64,000 nucleotides of DNA from Arenimonas sp049195245 (GCF_049195245.1 NZ_JBMIRR010000027.1:1178001-1242000), one strand, 5' to 3'; counted from the stretch's first letter, positions 1 through 11,499 are shown. Notes: generated from the letters alone by a model not told the origin. Program-made: numbers and translations.

Positions 1-3000
1 GCCGGTGTAGGTTCCGTTGACGCCCAACGTGACCAGGCTTCCGCCACTGATCGTGCGCGACAGAGTTCCGACATTTACGCGCGTCGGCGCCGACAGCCGC
101 TCGCAGGTCGGGCAGAAACCAGTGAGCTGCTGAAGCGTGAGCGCCGCCGCCGGTCCGCCGATGGTCGGACGTTCGGCCAGCAGGTAGCGCGCGATGCCCT
201 GGCCGTCATAGACAAACGCCGCATAGAACTCGTAGTTCGGGAACAGCTGCACGCTGTAGCCGGTGCCGCCTCGCGCGGGATCGAACCAGTGCGAGCTGGC
301 ATCCACCGACAGCCCGCCCACCGTCGGGCAACCGCGACCCAGGGCGGTCATCGGCTCCGAGCCGGTTTCTCCGTCGACCGAGAAGCTGAAGCGGAAGGCA
401 TCCGGCCCGGTCGGCGACACGACGGCCCGACCGATGACGGTGAGCTTGTTGCTGCTCCCGTTCCAGGCCGAACGGTACAGGGTTGCGTTCCAGAGGCCGT
501 TGAGCCCCGGCTTGAGCCCCTGCAGGTAGTACCAGGTCGGCGTGCCGTCCTTGAGGTAGGTGTACCAGAGTCCGGCCCAGCTGCCGCCAGCGGGATAAAG
601 GAACAGACCATGGCCGCCGCGGGCAGCATTGAAGTAGCTGCCCGGACGGATGACTGGCGCCACACCTGTGACGCTGGCGGTGAGGGTAACGATGGCCGCG
701 CCCGTGGGGCTGGTGTTGACCGGCGTCACGTACCAGCGGCCCGGCGTGAGCTGGCTGCCCGCCAGGCTCACCTCGCGCGTGCCCTGCACGGCCATCAGCG
801 ACGCCGAAGCGGCGTTGCGCGCGGGCGCCAGGGCGATGCCGGGACCGGCGTCCTGCGCGCCGCGGGCGAGGTACACATCCACGTCGAAACCGCTGGCGGA
901 CACCGTGAGGCTGCTCGCGCCCTCGGGCACGTCGATGAACAGGCGCTCCTGCGCTTCGCCCGACGACAGACGCAAGCGATGGGCGATGCCCGACTGAAGG
1001 GCCTTGCCCGCGGACTGCCTGCCCACGCGATCGAAGCCCACGGGGAACTGGCCGTACTCGACACCGCCGGACAGGACGCGCACGAAGCCGCGGCGGCGCA
1101 AGCCATCCAGCGCGCCGGGCTCGTCCCAGCCCCAGGTCAGGCGGCCGGTCGCTGCCGGCGCCAGGCTGCCCGGTCCCGTGGCCACCAGCGTGCCGTCGGT
1201 CGCCACCAGCGGCACCGCGAACGCGTGCGTGTTCACCGCGCGGGTGTCGAAGTCGATGTTGTGCAGCATCACCCAGTAGGCCAGCGTGCCCGTGCCCGGG
1301 TGCTGCAGGCCGAAATCACAGGTCTCGGCGGCGGTGCCGGCCTTGAGCGAGGTGCAGCGCAGCTCGTCCAGCGCGGGCAACCCGTCGCCGTTGCTGTCCA
1401 CGCCGACGTACAGGTCCACGTCGGCGGCCTGGGCCGCCGAGGCCTCCACCAGGATCCGGAACTTGCGAGGCAGGCCGTCCGTGGGCGCCGCGATCGTGTA
1501 GACGGCATGGCTGCTTCCAGACCTTCCGTTGTCCCAGGGCGAGGTGGGTGTGGCGTCGGGCGCGGGAGCGTGCTGCGTCACGTTGGGAACGGCCAGGGGC
1601 GTGGCCTGGAATTCAAGGGACGGCAGCGCCGGCAGGCCTTGCAACACGCTGCTCGAATTCCCCGACACCACCGCCGACGTCACCACCGACCGCGGCGACG
1701 GACGCAGAACGATCGTGGCCATGGCCTCGACGCAGCGACCGCCGGATTCGCACACCCGGTAGGCGAAGACATCCTCGCCGCTGAAGCCTTCGGCCGGCGC
1801 GTAGCGGATGAAGTCGTCGGCGGCGGAGCCCGAGGTGCCGGACGTCCAGGCCGAAGCGCTGCCGTGCAGCGCCGGCTCGGTGATCGTGACGCTGCCTCCG
1901 GCGAGGCGGGCGGCGGTGAATACGTCGTTGTCCAGCACGTCCAGCAGCGTTTCCGCGGCGTTGACCGGAAGCTCGTAGCGGTCGTCGCGGGCCGCCAACG
2001 GAGGCGGCAGCGGATTGTCGTTGTTGCGGATGGTTCCGACGGCCTGGTCGATGCCCAGCGTCGCATTGCTGACGCCGTGCAGCACGACACGGAAGGTTTC
2101 GTCAGTCTCGCTCACGCCATCGGCCATCAGGCTGACGGGGAAGGCCGCGCTGGTGTTTCCGGCGGAGATGGAAAGACTGGCCGTACGGCCGACGAAGTCG
2201 GCCCCGGACGTTGCCGTGCCGTTCTCGGTGCGCAGGCTGAATCCCACCGGCGCGGACGCGGCGCGATCAAGGCGGACCACGAACACGGCCTCGCTGCCCT
2301 CCTCGCCGCTCGCCGGCGAGAGGGAGAGGATGGGCAAGGTCTGCGCGGTGCCGGGCACGACGGCCGCCGACAGGGCCGACGGCAGGCCCGGACCGACCGC
2401 ATTGATGGCGCGCACCGAGAACCGGTAGCTGGTGCCGTTCTGCAGCCCGGTGACGATGCGTCGCCGCGTCAGCGTACCCGCCTCGGCATCGATGGCGCCC
2501 GCCGGCGTGGAGGTGAGCAGGTAGCCCGTGATCGGACTGCTGCCCGGGTTGGCCGGCGGATCGAACGAGATGACGGCCTTGCCGTCGCCGGCGACCGCGA
2601 CCGGCGCGTCGGGCGTGCCCGGCACGGCCGCGACCGCGCCCAGCGACACCACGCGGATGCGTTCGTTGTCCTCGTCGGAAACGAACACGCTGCCGCTGCC
2701 CTGCGCGGAGTAAGCCACGTCATTGACATGCGTGAAGCGGGCGCCGGCCGCGGGCCCACCATCGCCGAAGAATCCATAGTCGCCGTCGCCTGCGATCTGC
2801 TGCCACTGGCCGCCCACGGTCAGCTTGTGCACGCGACGCTCGTTGGCGATCGCCAGGTACAGGTTGCCCTCGGCATCGTCGTCCATGCCCAGCACCTGCC
2901 CCACGGGAATCTGGGTCGCGGTACCGGGCCCGGTGTACGGGACCATGCCATTGCCGGCGACGGTACTCACGACGCCATCGGCGGCAATGCGGCGAAGCCG

Positions 3001-4629
3001 GTAGTTGCCACAGTCGCCGACGTACAGCGAACCCTGCGAATGAAGCAGCGAGCACGGATTGCGGAAACTCGCGGCCGCCGCCTGGCCCCCGTCGCCGGAA
3101 AAGCCCGCCGCCACCGTGCCCGCGAACACCGACTGCACGCCGGCCGGGGTAATGCGCAGGATCTGGTTTCCGGCCACGGTGTAGAGGTTGCCGGCCGGGT
3201 CGCGTGCCAATCCCGTCAACCAGGGGATCTGGGCGAAGGTGGAGATGACACCGTCCGGGCCGACGCGGCGGATGCGCCACGCTGGCGAATCGACAAAGAA
3301 GACTTCCCCGGGCACACCACCGACCAGGCCGCCGACGCTGCCGATCTGGGCTGCAGACGCGGGGCCGCCATCGCCGGTGAATCCTTCCTGGCCAAACCCG
3401 GCCACGGTGCTGATGATGCCCGCGGGCGTGATGCGGCGGATGCGGCCGTAGGTGGAGACCAGCACATTGCCTTCGCCGTCCACGGCAACACGCCCGGTCT
3501 CGCCCAGGTAGGCCTGGCTGGCCGCGCCACCATCGCCCACGCCGCCGCCGGCGAAGCGCTGGATGCTGCCGCCGACGGTGGCGATGCGCACGGTGAAGCC
3601 ATTGGCGACGATCGCGATCCGCCCGTCCGGCGCCAGCGTCACCGACTCCACGTAGCCCAGGCCGGCCTCGATGGCGGGGCCGCCGTCGCCGGTGGTGTCG
3701 GTGCCGCCATTGCCTGCGACGGTCGTGATCAGGCCACTGGCCACGCGCCGCACGCGGTTGGCGTTCTCTTCGCCGATGTAGAGCGCACCGTCCGGGCCGA
3801 TGCCCACGCTGCTCGGCGCGCGCAGCTGCGCCTGCAGGGGCGGTATGCCGTCGGCATCGGTCATGCCGCCGCCGGCGACGGTCGAGATCTGGCCACCGGT
3901 ATCCACGCGCCGCACCACGGCATGGAAGGGATCGGCGATGTAGAGGTTGCCGGCCGCGTCGAAGGCGACGTCGCTGGCGGCCGCGATGCTGGCGCTGGTG
4001 GCCGGGCCGCCGTCACCGGTATAACCCGCCACGCCGTTGCCGGCGACCGTGGTCAGGAAGCCATCGGGCGCCACCTTGCGGATGCGCTGGTGGTCGGCGC
4101 CGTCGGCGATGTAGACGTTGCCCGCCGCGTCCAGCGCCAGGGCGGACAGGTAGGAGAAGCCGCCCGTGAGGCCGGGGACGTTGTCACGGAAGACGCTGCT
4201 GCCGTCGCCCGCCAGCGTGGTGATGGTGCCGTTGGTCAACACCTTGCGCAGGCGCAGGTTGCCCAGGTCGGCGATGTAGAGATTGCCGGCGGCATCCACC
4301 GCCACGTCCATGGGTTGGCTGAGCCGGGCCGACGTCGCCGGGCCGCCATCGCCGCTGAAACCCGACACGCCAGTGCCGGCGACGGTGGTGATGACACCAT
4401 TGGTGCCGACCTTGCGAACGCGATGGCCGCCACGTTCGGCGAAATAGAAATTGCCCGCGGCGTCGAAGGCACCGCCGGCCGCGCGGCGCACATAGGCCTG
4501 CGTGGCCTGGCCGCCGTCGCCGGCGCCGCCCCCGGCGAAGGTGGAGATGGTCTGCGCGGATGGGGCGGTGGGAACGGCCAACAGCAGCGAAAAAACAGCA
4601 CAGAACGCGCGCACGCCCGACATCCCCAT
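1..4629 (-). CDS. Large secreted NHL-repeat protein with FN3, Calx-beta and Ig-like modules (3' end outside window)
   Basis: Continuous open frame of 1543 codons from ATG at 4629 to the left edge, with no stop, so the C-terminus is missing. A signal peptide (about residues 1-25, ending near APSAQ) is followed by about 12 NHL-like repeats (about 27-660) with the recurring pattern TVAGNG..GDGGPA..AGNLYIAD..RIRKV; twelve units would fit two six-bladed propellers. Then come a fibronectin type III domain (about 664-760), a Calx-beta domain (about 763-870), a cadherin/Ig-like module (about 876-980), a pre-peptidase-like region, and two copies of a WY-rich module (FNAARGGHGLFLYPAG near 1326; FDPARGGTGYSVQLFP near 1446). 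An AGGGG Shine-Dalgarno lies just upstream of the start; a second in-frame ATG is at 4623. Probably a cell-surface or exported adhesin/scaffold; the precise role is unknown. Confidence 0.85.
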   Translation of the reverse strand, partial: MGMSGVRAFCAVFSLLLAVPTAPSAQTISTFAGGGAGDGGQATQAYVRRAAGGAFDAAGNFYFAERGGHRVRKVGTNGVITTVAGTGVSGFSGDGGPATSARLSQPMDVAVDAAGNLYIADLGNLRLRKVLTNGTITTLAGDGSSVFRDNVPGLTGGFSYLSALALDAAGNVYIADGADHQRIRKVAPDGFLTTVAGNGVAGYTGDGGPATSASIAAASDVAFDAAGNLYIADPFHAVVRRVDTGGQISTVAGGGMTDADGIPPLQAQLRAPSSVGIGPDGALYIGEENANRVRRVASGLITTVAGNGGTDTTGDGGPAIEAGLGYVESVTLAPDGRIAIVANGFTVRIATVGGSIQRFAGGGVGDGGAASQAYLGETGRVAVDGEGNVLVSTYGRIRRITPAGIISTVAGFGQEGFTGDGGPASAAQIGSVGGLVGGVPGEVFFVDSPAWRIRRVGPDGVISTFAQIPWLTGLARDPAGNLYTVAGNQILRITPAGVQSVFAGTVAAGFSGDGGQAAAASFRNPCSLLHSQGSLYVGDCGNYRLRRIAADGVVSTVAGNGMVPYTGPGTATQIPVGQVLGMDDDAEGNLYLAIANERRVHKLTVGGQWQQIAGDGDYGFFGDGGPAAGARFTHVNDVAYSAQGSGSVFVSDEDNERIRVVSLGAVAAVPGTPDAPVAVAGDGKAVISFDPPANPGSSPITGYLLTSTPAGAIDAEAGTLTRRRIVTGLQNGTSYRFSVRAINAVGPGLPSALSAAVVPGTAQTLPILSLSPASGEEGSEAVFVVRLDRAASAPVGFSLRTENGTATSGADFVGRTASLSISAGNTSAAFPVSLMADGVSETDETFRVVLHGVSNATLGIDQAVGTIRNNDNPLPPPLAARDDRYELPVNAAETLLDVLDNDVFTAARLAGGSVTITEPALHGSASAWTSGTSGSAADDFIRYAPAEGFSGEDVFAYRVCESGGRCVEAMATIVLRPSPRSVVTSAVVSGNSSSVLQGLPALPSLEFQATPLAVPNVTQHAPAPDATPTSPWDNGRSGSSHAVYTIAAPTDGLPRKFRILVEASAAQAADVDLYVGVDSNGDGLPALDELRCTSLKAGTAAETCDFGLQHPGTGTLAYWVMLHNIDFDTRAVNTHAFAVPLVATDGTLVATGPGSLAPAATGRLTWGWDEPGALDGLRRRGFVRVLSGGVEYGQFPVGFDRVGRQSAGKALQSGIAHRLRLSSGEAQERLFIDVPEGASSLTVSASGFDVDVYLARGAQDAGPGIALAPARNAASASLMAVQGTREVSLAGSQLTPGRWYVTPVNTSPTGAAIVTLTASVTGVAPVIRPGSYFNAARGGHGLFLYPAGGSWAGLWYTYLKDGTPTWYYLQGLKPGLNGLWNATLYRSAWNGSSNKLTVIGRAVVSPTGPDAFRFSFSVDGETGSEPMTALGRGCPTVGGLSVDASSHWFDPARGGTGYSVQLFPNYEFYAAFVYDGQGIARYLLAERPTIGGPAAALTLQQLTGFCPTCERLSAPTRVNVGTLSRTISGGSLVTLGVNGTYTG

Positions 4630-4723
4630 GAACCCCTGCCCTGTTGTCGTTTCCCCAGGCGCAACTTTAACCCACTCGGGTTCCTGCAGGTGGTGCACGG
4701 GTCGCAGATCTACGGAGACCCGC

Positions 4724-4754
4724 AAAGAAAAAGCGGGCCGAAGCCCGCTTTTCC
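4724..4754 (-). terminator. Rho-independent terminator after pnp
   Basis: An 8-bp stem (AAGCGGGC / GCCCGCTT, 4731-4750) with a four-base loop is followed on the minus strand by a T-rich run (TTTCTTT). It starts about 30 bases past the pnp stop and closes the rpsO-pnp transcription unit, separating it from the NHL-repeat gene. Confidence 0.85.
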
Positions 4755-4779
4755 TTCACCTGAGACAGGCGGGGAAGGC

Positions 4780-6879
<2,100 letters not shown>

Positions 6880-6931
6880 GATTTTTTCTTCCTCTTTGCG
6901 GATTCATTCCGGCGGGCACCCTGCCCGGCGG

Positions 6932-6960
6932 TTTGGCCCCGGCGTTTCCGGGGCCCCAAA
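6932..6960 (-). promoter_or_regulatory. Stem-loop in the pnp leader
   Basis: An 8-bp perfect stem (GGCCCCGG / CCGGGGCC, 6935-6942 with 6948-6955) and a five-base loop, extended by a TTT/AAA pairing after a two-base bulge. It lies between the rpsO terminator-like hairpin and the pnp start. Position matches the RNase III-processed leader hairpin of E. coli pnp; function inferred from position only. There is no T-run, so it is unlikely to be a simple terminator. Confidence 0.5.
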
Positions 6961-6962
6961 TG

Positions 6963-6990
6963 CAACGCGGCGCATCACTGCGCCGCGTTG
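6963..6990 (-). terminator. Terminator-like hairpin after rpsO
   Basis: Perfect 12-bp stem (CAACGCGGCGCA, 6963-6974, with its complement 6979-6990) and loop TCAC. It begins 12 bases after the rpsO stop codon. The downstream minus-strand bases (CATTTGG) form only a short T-run, so it may be a leaky terminator or an mRNA-protecting/processing stem allowing partial read-through into pnp. Confidence 0.6.
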
Positions 6991-7001
6991 GTTTACTTGT
7001 C

Positions 7002-7262
7002 TTAGCGGCGCAGGCCCAAACGCTCGATCAGGGTCTGGTAGCGCGCGGCGTCCTTCTTCTTGAGGTAGCCCAGCAGGCTGCGACGCTGGTTGACCATCTT
7101 GAGCAGGCCGCGGCGGGAGTGGTGGTCCTGCTTGTGGGCCTTGAAGTGGTCGGTCAGCATGTCGATGCGGGCGGACAGCAGGGCGACCTGGACTTCCGGC
7201 GAGCCGGTGTCGTTGGGGACGCGACCGAAGTCCTGGATGATCTTGGCGGTGTCGACGGACAT
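7002..7262 (-). CDS. rpsO: Small ribosomal subunit protein uS15
   Basis: 86 aa with start MSVDTAKIIQ at 7262, preceded by AGAAG. Primary 16S rRNA-binding protein of the 30S platform. The conserved segments GSPEVQVALLSARI, HSRRGLLKMVNQRRSLL and RYQTLIERLGLRR are all present. An upstream in-frame extension to 7394 is open but starts inside the promoter and lacks homology, so it is rejected. It has its own promoter (7366-7394) and is also downstream of truB. A 12-bp hairpin follows the stop. Confidence 0.97.
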   Translation of the reverse strand: MSVDTAKIIQDFGRVPNDTGSPEVQVALLSARIDMLTDHFKAHKQDHHSRRGLLKMVNQRRSLLGYLKKKDAARYQTLIERLGLRR

Positions 7263-7365
7263 GGTGTTTTCTTCTCGGTAGATGCGCAGCCTGCAGGAAC
7301 GACGCCAGGATTGACGCCGCACCGCGTGGCCCGCCGGTTGGGGAGGTGCTTGTGAAAGCCGCGAA

Positions 7366-7394
7366 ATGATAGCCGACCGGGCCTTTTCGAACAA
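7366..7394 (-). promoter_or_regulatory. Sigma-70-type promoter of rpsO
   Basis: Minus-strand -35 TTGTTC (7389-7394) and -10 TATCAT (7366-7371), exactly 17 bases apart. The predicted transcript starts near 7359, leaving a leader of about 97 bases before rpsO. It falls in the 180-base gap between truB and rpsO. Seen in sequence; activity not tested. Confidence 0.6.
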
Positions 7395-7442
7395 GGCTTT
7401 AGCGCGCTGAAGGCGGTCTCTGGCGGTCGTTGCCGGCGGTGT

Positions 7443-8375
7443 TCAGCACACGGAAGCCCAGCGGAACAGGCGCTTGGGCCAGGCGGTGCCGTCTTCACGC
7501 AGTTCGCCCAGGCCCAGTGAGCGGCCCGCGGCATCGGTGAGATTGAGCGTGGCGGCCGGGGTCCATCCCGCGGGCAGTTCGGGCCGGATGGCCTGGCCCT
7601 GCCCCAGCCTCCGGGCCTGGTCCGGGTCCACCACCAGGGCCGGCCAGTGCGCCAGCCCGGCCTCGACCGGCAGCAGCAGGGCATCCAGGGCGGTCTCGCC
7701 GCCGGCCGCGGACACGGCCTGCAGGTCCTCCAGCGTGTGCATGCGCGGGGCGGTGAAGGGCTCGACCCAGGTGCGACGCAGCGCGGTGATGTGGCCGCCG
7801 CAGCCCAGCACCTCGCCCAGGTCGCGGGCCAGGCTGCGGATGTAGGTGCCCGAGCCGCAGGTCACGTCCAGTTCCAGCCAGTCCGGCCCCAGCGCCAGCA
7901 GCTCGATGGCGATCACGTCCACCTCGCGCTCGGGCACCTCGATGAGTTCGCCGCGGCGGGCCTTCACGTACAGGGCTTCGCCGCCCTGCTTGAGCGCCGA
8001 GTAGATCGGCGGGCGCTGGCGGATGCGGCCGACGAAGCCCTGCAGGGCCTCACGCACGCGGGCGGCCTCCAGCGACGGGACCGGGCGTTCGCGCAAGACC
8101 ACGCCGTCGGCGTCGTCGGTGTCGGTGGTCCGGCCCAGGGCAATGCCGGCGCGATAGGCCTTGCGGCCGCCCAGCAGCAGGCCCGCGATCTTGGTGGCCT
8201 CGCCGAAACACAGGGGCAGCAGGCCGGTGGCCAGCGGATCGAGCGCGCCGGTGTGGCCGCCCTTCTCGCCGCGATAGAGCAGGCGCGCCTGCTGCAGGGC
8301 CTGGTTGGAGCTCAGGCCCGCGGGCTTGTCCAGCAACAGGAGGCCGTCGAGCGGACGGAAGACGGTGCGGCCCAC
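7443..8375 (-). CDS. truB: tRNA pseudouridine(55) synthase TruB
   Basis: 310 aa. Makes pseudouridine 55 in the T-loop of tRNAs. The motif GGHTGALDPLATGLL contains the catalytic aspartate (Asp46); the N-terminal DGLLLLDKPAGLSSN and the later GTYIRSLARDLG are typical. A C-terminal PUA-like extension (about 250-310) is present. The start is GTG at 8375, 7 bases after the rbfA stop, with GAGG upstream. Member of the rimP-nusA-infB-rbfA-truB operon. Confidence 0.96.
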   Translation of the reverse strand: MGRTVFRPLDGLLLLDKPAGLSSNQALQQARLLYRGEKGGHTGALDPLATGLLPLCFGEATKIAGLLLGGRKAYRAGIALGRTTDTDDADGVVLRERPVPSLEAARVREALQGFVGRIRQRPPIYSALKQGGEALYVKARRGELIEVPEREVDVIAIELLALGPDWLELDVTCGSGTYIRSLARDLGEVLGCGGHITALRRTWVEPFTAPRMHTLEDLQAVSAAGGETALDALLLPVEAGLAHWPALVVDPDQARRLGQGQAIRPELPAGWTPAATLNLTDAAGRSLGLGELREDGTAWPKRLFRWASVC

Positions 8376-8382
8376 GCGGGCC

Positions 8383-8757
8383 TCAGTCGTTCGCGTCGTC
8401 GGTGGGCGGCGGCGTCGGGTTGTCGCGCAGCAGCTTGTCGATGCGCTCGCCCTTGTCCACCGAATCGTCGTAGTGGAAATGGATCTCGGGCACGTGCCGC
8501 ATGCGCACGGCCTGGCCCAGGCGATAGCGCAGCTCGGGCGCGATTTCCTTCAGCGCCTTCACCGCCGCCGGGCCCTGCTCGGCCATCAGCGCGGTGACGA
8601 ACACCTTGGCGTGCGCCAGGTCGCGCGTCACCTCGACGTCGGACACGCTGACCGAGGGCAGCCCGAACTCGCGCACCGCCTGGTGCACGATCTGGCCGAT
8701 GTCGCGCCGCAGCTGGGCCGAGACGCGATCGGTGCGATGGAAGCTCTTGGTGGCCAT
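8383..8757 (-). CDS. rbfA: 30S ribosome-binding factor RbfA
   Basis: 124 aa, KH-fold maturation factor that binds the 30S subunit near helix 1 of 16S rRNA and is needed for late assembly. Conserved elements FHRTDRVSAQLRRDIGQIV, VTRDLAHAKVFV and the C-terminal VPEIHFHYDDSVDKGERI are visible. It lies 15 bases after infB and 7 bases before truB, so translation is probably coupled. Confidence 0.96.
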   Translation of the reverse strand: MATKSFHRTDRVSAQLRRDIGQIVHQAVREFGLPSVSVSDVEVTRDLAHAKVFVTALMAEQGPAAVKALKEIAPELRYRLGQAVRMRHVPEIHFHYDDSVDKGERIDKLLRDNPTPPPTDDAND

Positions 8758-8772
8758 GGCTGCGCGCGCGCC

Positions 8773-11427
8773 TTACAGCGTGCGCTGGACCTCGATGCGC
8801 TCGAAGCACTCGATCTGGTCACCCGGCTGCACGTCGTTGTAGGCCTTCACCGCGATGCCGCACTCGGTGCCGCTCTTGACCTCTTCGACGTTGTCCTTGA
8901 AGCGGCGCAGGGATTCCAGCTCGCCCTCGAACACCACCACGGAGTTGCGCAGCACGCGGATGGGCTTGGACTTCTTGACCGTGCCCTCGATGACCAGCGA
9001 ACCGGCGACCGCACCGAACTTGGAGCTGCGGAACACGTCGCGGACCTCGGCGATGCCCAGGATCTCCTCGCGGATTTCCACGCCCAGCAGGCCGGAAGCC
9101 ACCTGCTTCACCTGGTCGATGACGTCGTAGATGATCGAGAAGTAGCGCAGGTCCAGCCCGTTGCTCTCGATGATCTTGCGGGCGGTGGCGTCGGCGCGCA
9201 CGTTGAAGCCGATGATGACGGCCTTGGAGGTCGCCGCCAGGGTGGCGTCGGACTCGGTGATGCCGCCCACGCCGGAGCTGATGACGTTGATCTTGATCAG
9301 GTCGTTGGACAGCGCGACCAGCGACTGGCGCAGCGCCTCCACCGAGCCCTGCACGTCGGCCTTGACCAGCAGGTTGAGGTTGGCCTGGCCCTGGTTCTGG
9401 CCCATGGACGCCATGATGTCTTCCATGCGCGAACCGGCGGTGGCGACCAGGCGCGACTCGCGGCGCTTGGCATCACGCTGCTGCGCCACTTCCTTGGCCA
9501 GGCGCTCGTCGGCCACGACCACGAAGTCGTCGCCGGCGTCGGGCACGCCCGACAGGCCCAGCACCTGCACCGGGATCGAGGGCGCGGCCGAATCGACCTG
9601 CTTGCCGTTTTCGTCGAACAGCGCGCGGACGCGGCCGTAGTGCACGCCGCAGACCAGGTAGTCGCTCTTCTTGAGCGTGCCCTGCTGCACCAGCACCGTG
9701 GCGACCGGGCCGCGGCCCTTGTCCAGTGCCGACTCGATGACCACGCCGGTGGCGCGGGCGTCGTAGACGGCCGTGAGTTCCATCACCTCGGCCTGCACCG
9801 AAATGGCATCCAGCAGGGCGTCCACGCCCATGCCGGTCTTGGCCGAGACGGGCACGAACTGCACGTCGCCGCCCCACTCTTCCGGCACCACTTCAAGCTT
9901 GACCAGGCCCTGCTTGACGTTGTCCGGGTTGGCCTCGGGCTTGTCCATCTTGTTCACGGCGATCAGCAGCGGCACCTTGGCGGCGCGCGCGTGGTTGACC
10001 GCTTCCACCGTCTGCGGCATCACGCCGTCGTCGGCCGCGACCACCAGCACCACGATGTCGGTGAGACGGGCGCCGCGGGCACGCATGGCGCTGAACGCCG
10101 AGTGGCCCGGGGTGTCGAGGAAGCTGATGACGCCCTTGTCGGTTTGGACGTGGTAGGCACCGATGTGCTGGGTGATGCCGCCGGCTTCGCCGGTGGCCAC
10201 CTTGGTGCGGCGGATGTAGTCGAGCAGCGAGGTCTTGCCGTGGTCCACGTGGCCCATGATGGTGACCACCGGCGGGCGCGTGCGGCGCTCGCCCTGCAGT
10301 TCGTCCTGGTGCGCGACCAGCGCGACCTCGGCGTCGTCGTCGTTGGCCTTGCTGGCGCGGTGGCCCAGTTCCTCGACCACCAGCACCGCGGTGTCGTGGT
10401 CGATCACCTGGTTGATGGTGGCCATCACGCCCATCTTGAACAGCGAGCGCACCACTTCGCCGCCCTTCATGGCCAGCTTGGCGGCCAGGTCGGCGACGGT
10501 GATGGACTCACCGATGTAGACGTCGCGCACGATCGGCGCGGTGGGGCGCGAGAAGCCGTGCTGGCCGCTGGCCGTGCGCGAGGGCTCGGACGTGCGCAGC
10601 TTGGGCTTCTTGCGGTTGCCGGCAGCGCCGCGACGGGCGCGCTCGGAGTCGGTGAGGTGCAGCTGGCCGGCGGCGAAACGCTGCGCCTGGCCCTCTTCGC
10701 CCTCGTTGTCGACCATCGAGTTGGAGCCGCGCACGGTCTTGTTCTTCGGCGGGGTCTGCTGGCTCTTGTTGGCGCCGCCCGCGGGCGGGCGGTTCGGGCC
10801 GCTGGGGGCCGGACGGGCCGGCGGGCCCGGCTTGCGGTCCATGGCCGGACGCGCGGGGCGGTCCTCGACGCGGGCCGGCTTGCGCACTTCGGCTTCCACG
10901 GCCGCGGGGGCTGCTTCGGCCTCGGCGGCGGCAGCGGCCGCAGCGGCGCGGGCTTCCTCGGCGGCGCGGACACGGGCCTCTTCGGCGTCACGCTCCATCT
11001 TCCGCTTGCGGTCGACTTCGCTCAGGGCCGCCAGTTCGGCGTCGTTGCGGGCCTTGGACTCTTCAAGCTTGCGCAGGGCGTCCTGGCGCTCGTCGGTCAC
11101 CGGCGCGTCGACGTCGTCACGCTTGACGTAGGTGCGCTTCTGGCGCACCTCGACCGTGACCGTGGACTTGGTCTTGCCGGCGCTGACGGTCAGCTCTTCC
11201 TGCTTGCGGCGCTGCAGGGTGATCTTCTTGGGCGCGGAGACTTCGGCCGGCTTCTCTTCCTTGCCGTGGGTACGGCGCAGGAAGCCGAGCAGCTTCATCT
11301 TCTCGGTGCTGCTGACCACCTGATCCGGCCCGCTGAAGGTCATGCCGGCGCCGGAAAGCTGCTCGAGCAGCTTCTCGGTGGGCATACCCAGCACTTTGGC
11401 CAGCGACGCTACGGTGACTTCAGACAT
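8773..11427 (-). CDS. infB: Translation initiation factor IF-2
   Basis: 884 aa GTPase that places initiator tRNA on the 30S subunit. An N-terminal IF2_N domain (about 1-55) precedes a long charged Ala/Arg/Pro-rich linker (about 100-290), then a second IF2_N-like region. The G domain starts with GHVDHGKTS (392-400), followed by DTPGHSAF (about 440) and NKMD (about 493). Domains II-IV follow to the end. The ATG at 11427 is 72 bases downstream of nusA. It is co-located with metY, which encodes its tRNA ligand, as in E. coli. Confidence 0.97.
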   Translation of the reverse strand: MSEVTVASLAKVLGMPTEKLLEQLSGAGMTFSGPDQVVSSTEKMKLLGFLRRTHGKEEKPAEVSAPKKITLQRRKQEELTVSAGKTKSTVTVEVRQKRTYVKRDDVDAPVTDERQDALRKLEESKARNDAELAALSEVDRKRKMERDAEEARVRAAEEARAAAAAAAAEAEAAPAAVEAEVRKPARVEDRPARPAMDRKPGPPARPAPSGPNRPPAGGANKSQQTPPKNKTVRGSNSMVDNEGEEGQAQRFAAGQLHLTDSERARRGAAGNRKKPKLRTSEPSRTASGQHGFSRPTAPIVRDVYIGESITVADLAAKLAMKGGEVVRSLFKMGVMATINQVIDHDTAVLVVEELGHRASKANDDDAEVALVAHQDELQGERRTRPPVVTIMGHVDHGKTSLLDYIRRTKVATGEAGGITQHIGAYHVQTDKGVISFLDTPGHSAFSAMRARGARLTDIVVLVVAADDGVMPQTVEAVNHARAAKVPLLIAVNKMDKPEANPDNVKQGLVKLEVVPEEWGGDVQFVPVSAKTGMGVDALLDAISVQAEVMELTAVYDARATGVVIESALDKGRGPVATVLVQQGTLKKSDYLVCGVHYGRVRALFDENGKQVDSAAPSIPVQVLGLSGVPDAGDDFVVVADERLAKEVAQQRDAKRRESRLVATAGSRMEDIMASMGQNQGQANLNLLVKADVQGSVEALRQSLVALSNDLIKINVISSGVGGITESDATLAATSKAVIIGFNVRADATARKIIESNGLDLRYFSIIYDVIDQVKQVASGLLGVEIREEILGIAEVRDVFRSSKFGAVAGSLVIEGTVKKSKPIRVLRNSVVVFEGELESLRRFKDNVEEVKSGTECGIAVKAYNDVQPGDQIECFERIEVQRTL

Positions 11428-11499
11428 TGGTTGGTGATTCCTTGGGGCTGCGCGCCGGGCGCGCGATGGTGTGTCCTGGAACGGCTTGGAGCGGTGGCC

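Noticed and set aside
7002..7394. N-terminal extension of rpsO starting at 7394.
   Set aside because: It begins within the rpsO promoter, and the extra 44 residues are not part of uS15. The 86-aa version has a ribosome-binding site and normal length.
11440..11480. GCGCGC-type hairpin between nusA and infB as a regulator of infB.
   Set aside because: Short self-palindromic GC runs are expected by chance here, and the operon shows no terminator at that place. Evidence too weak to list as a feature.
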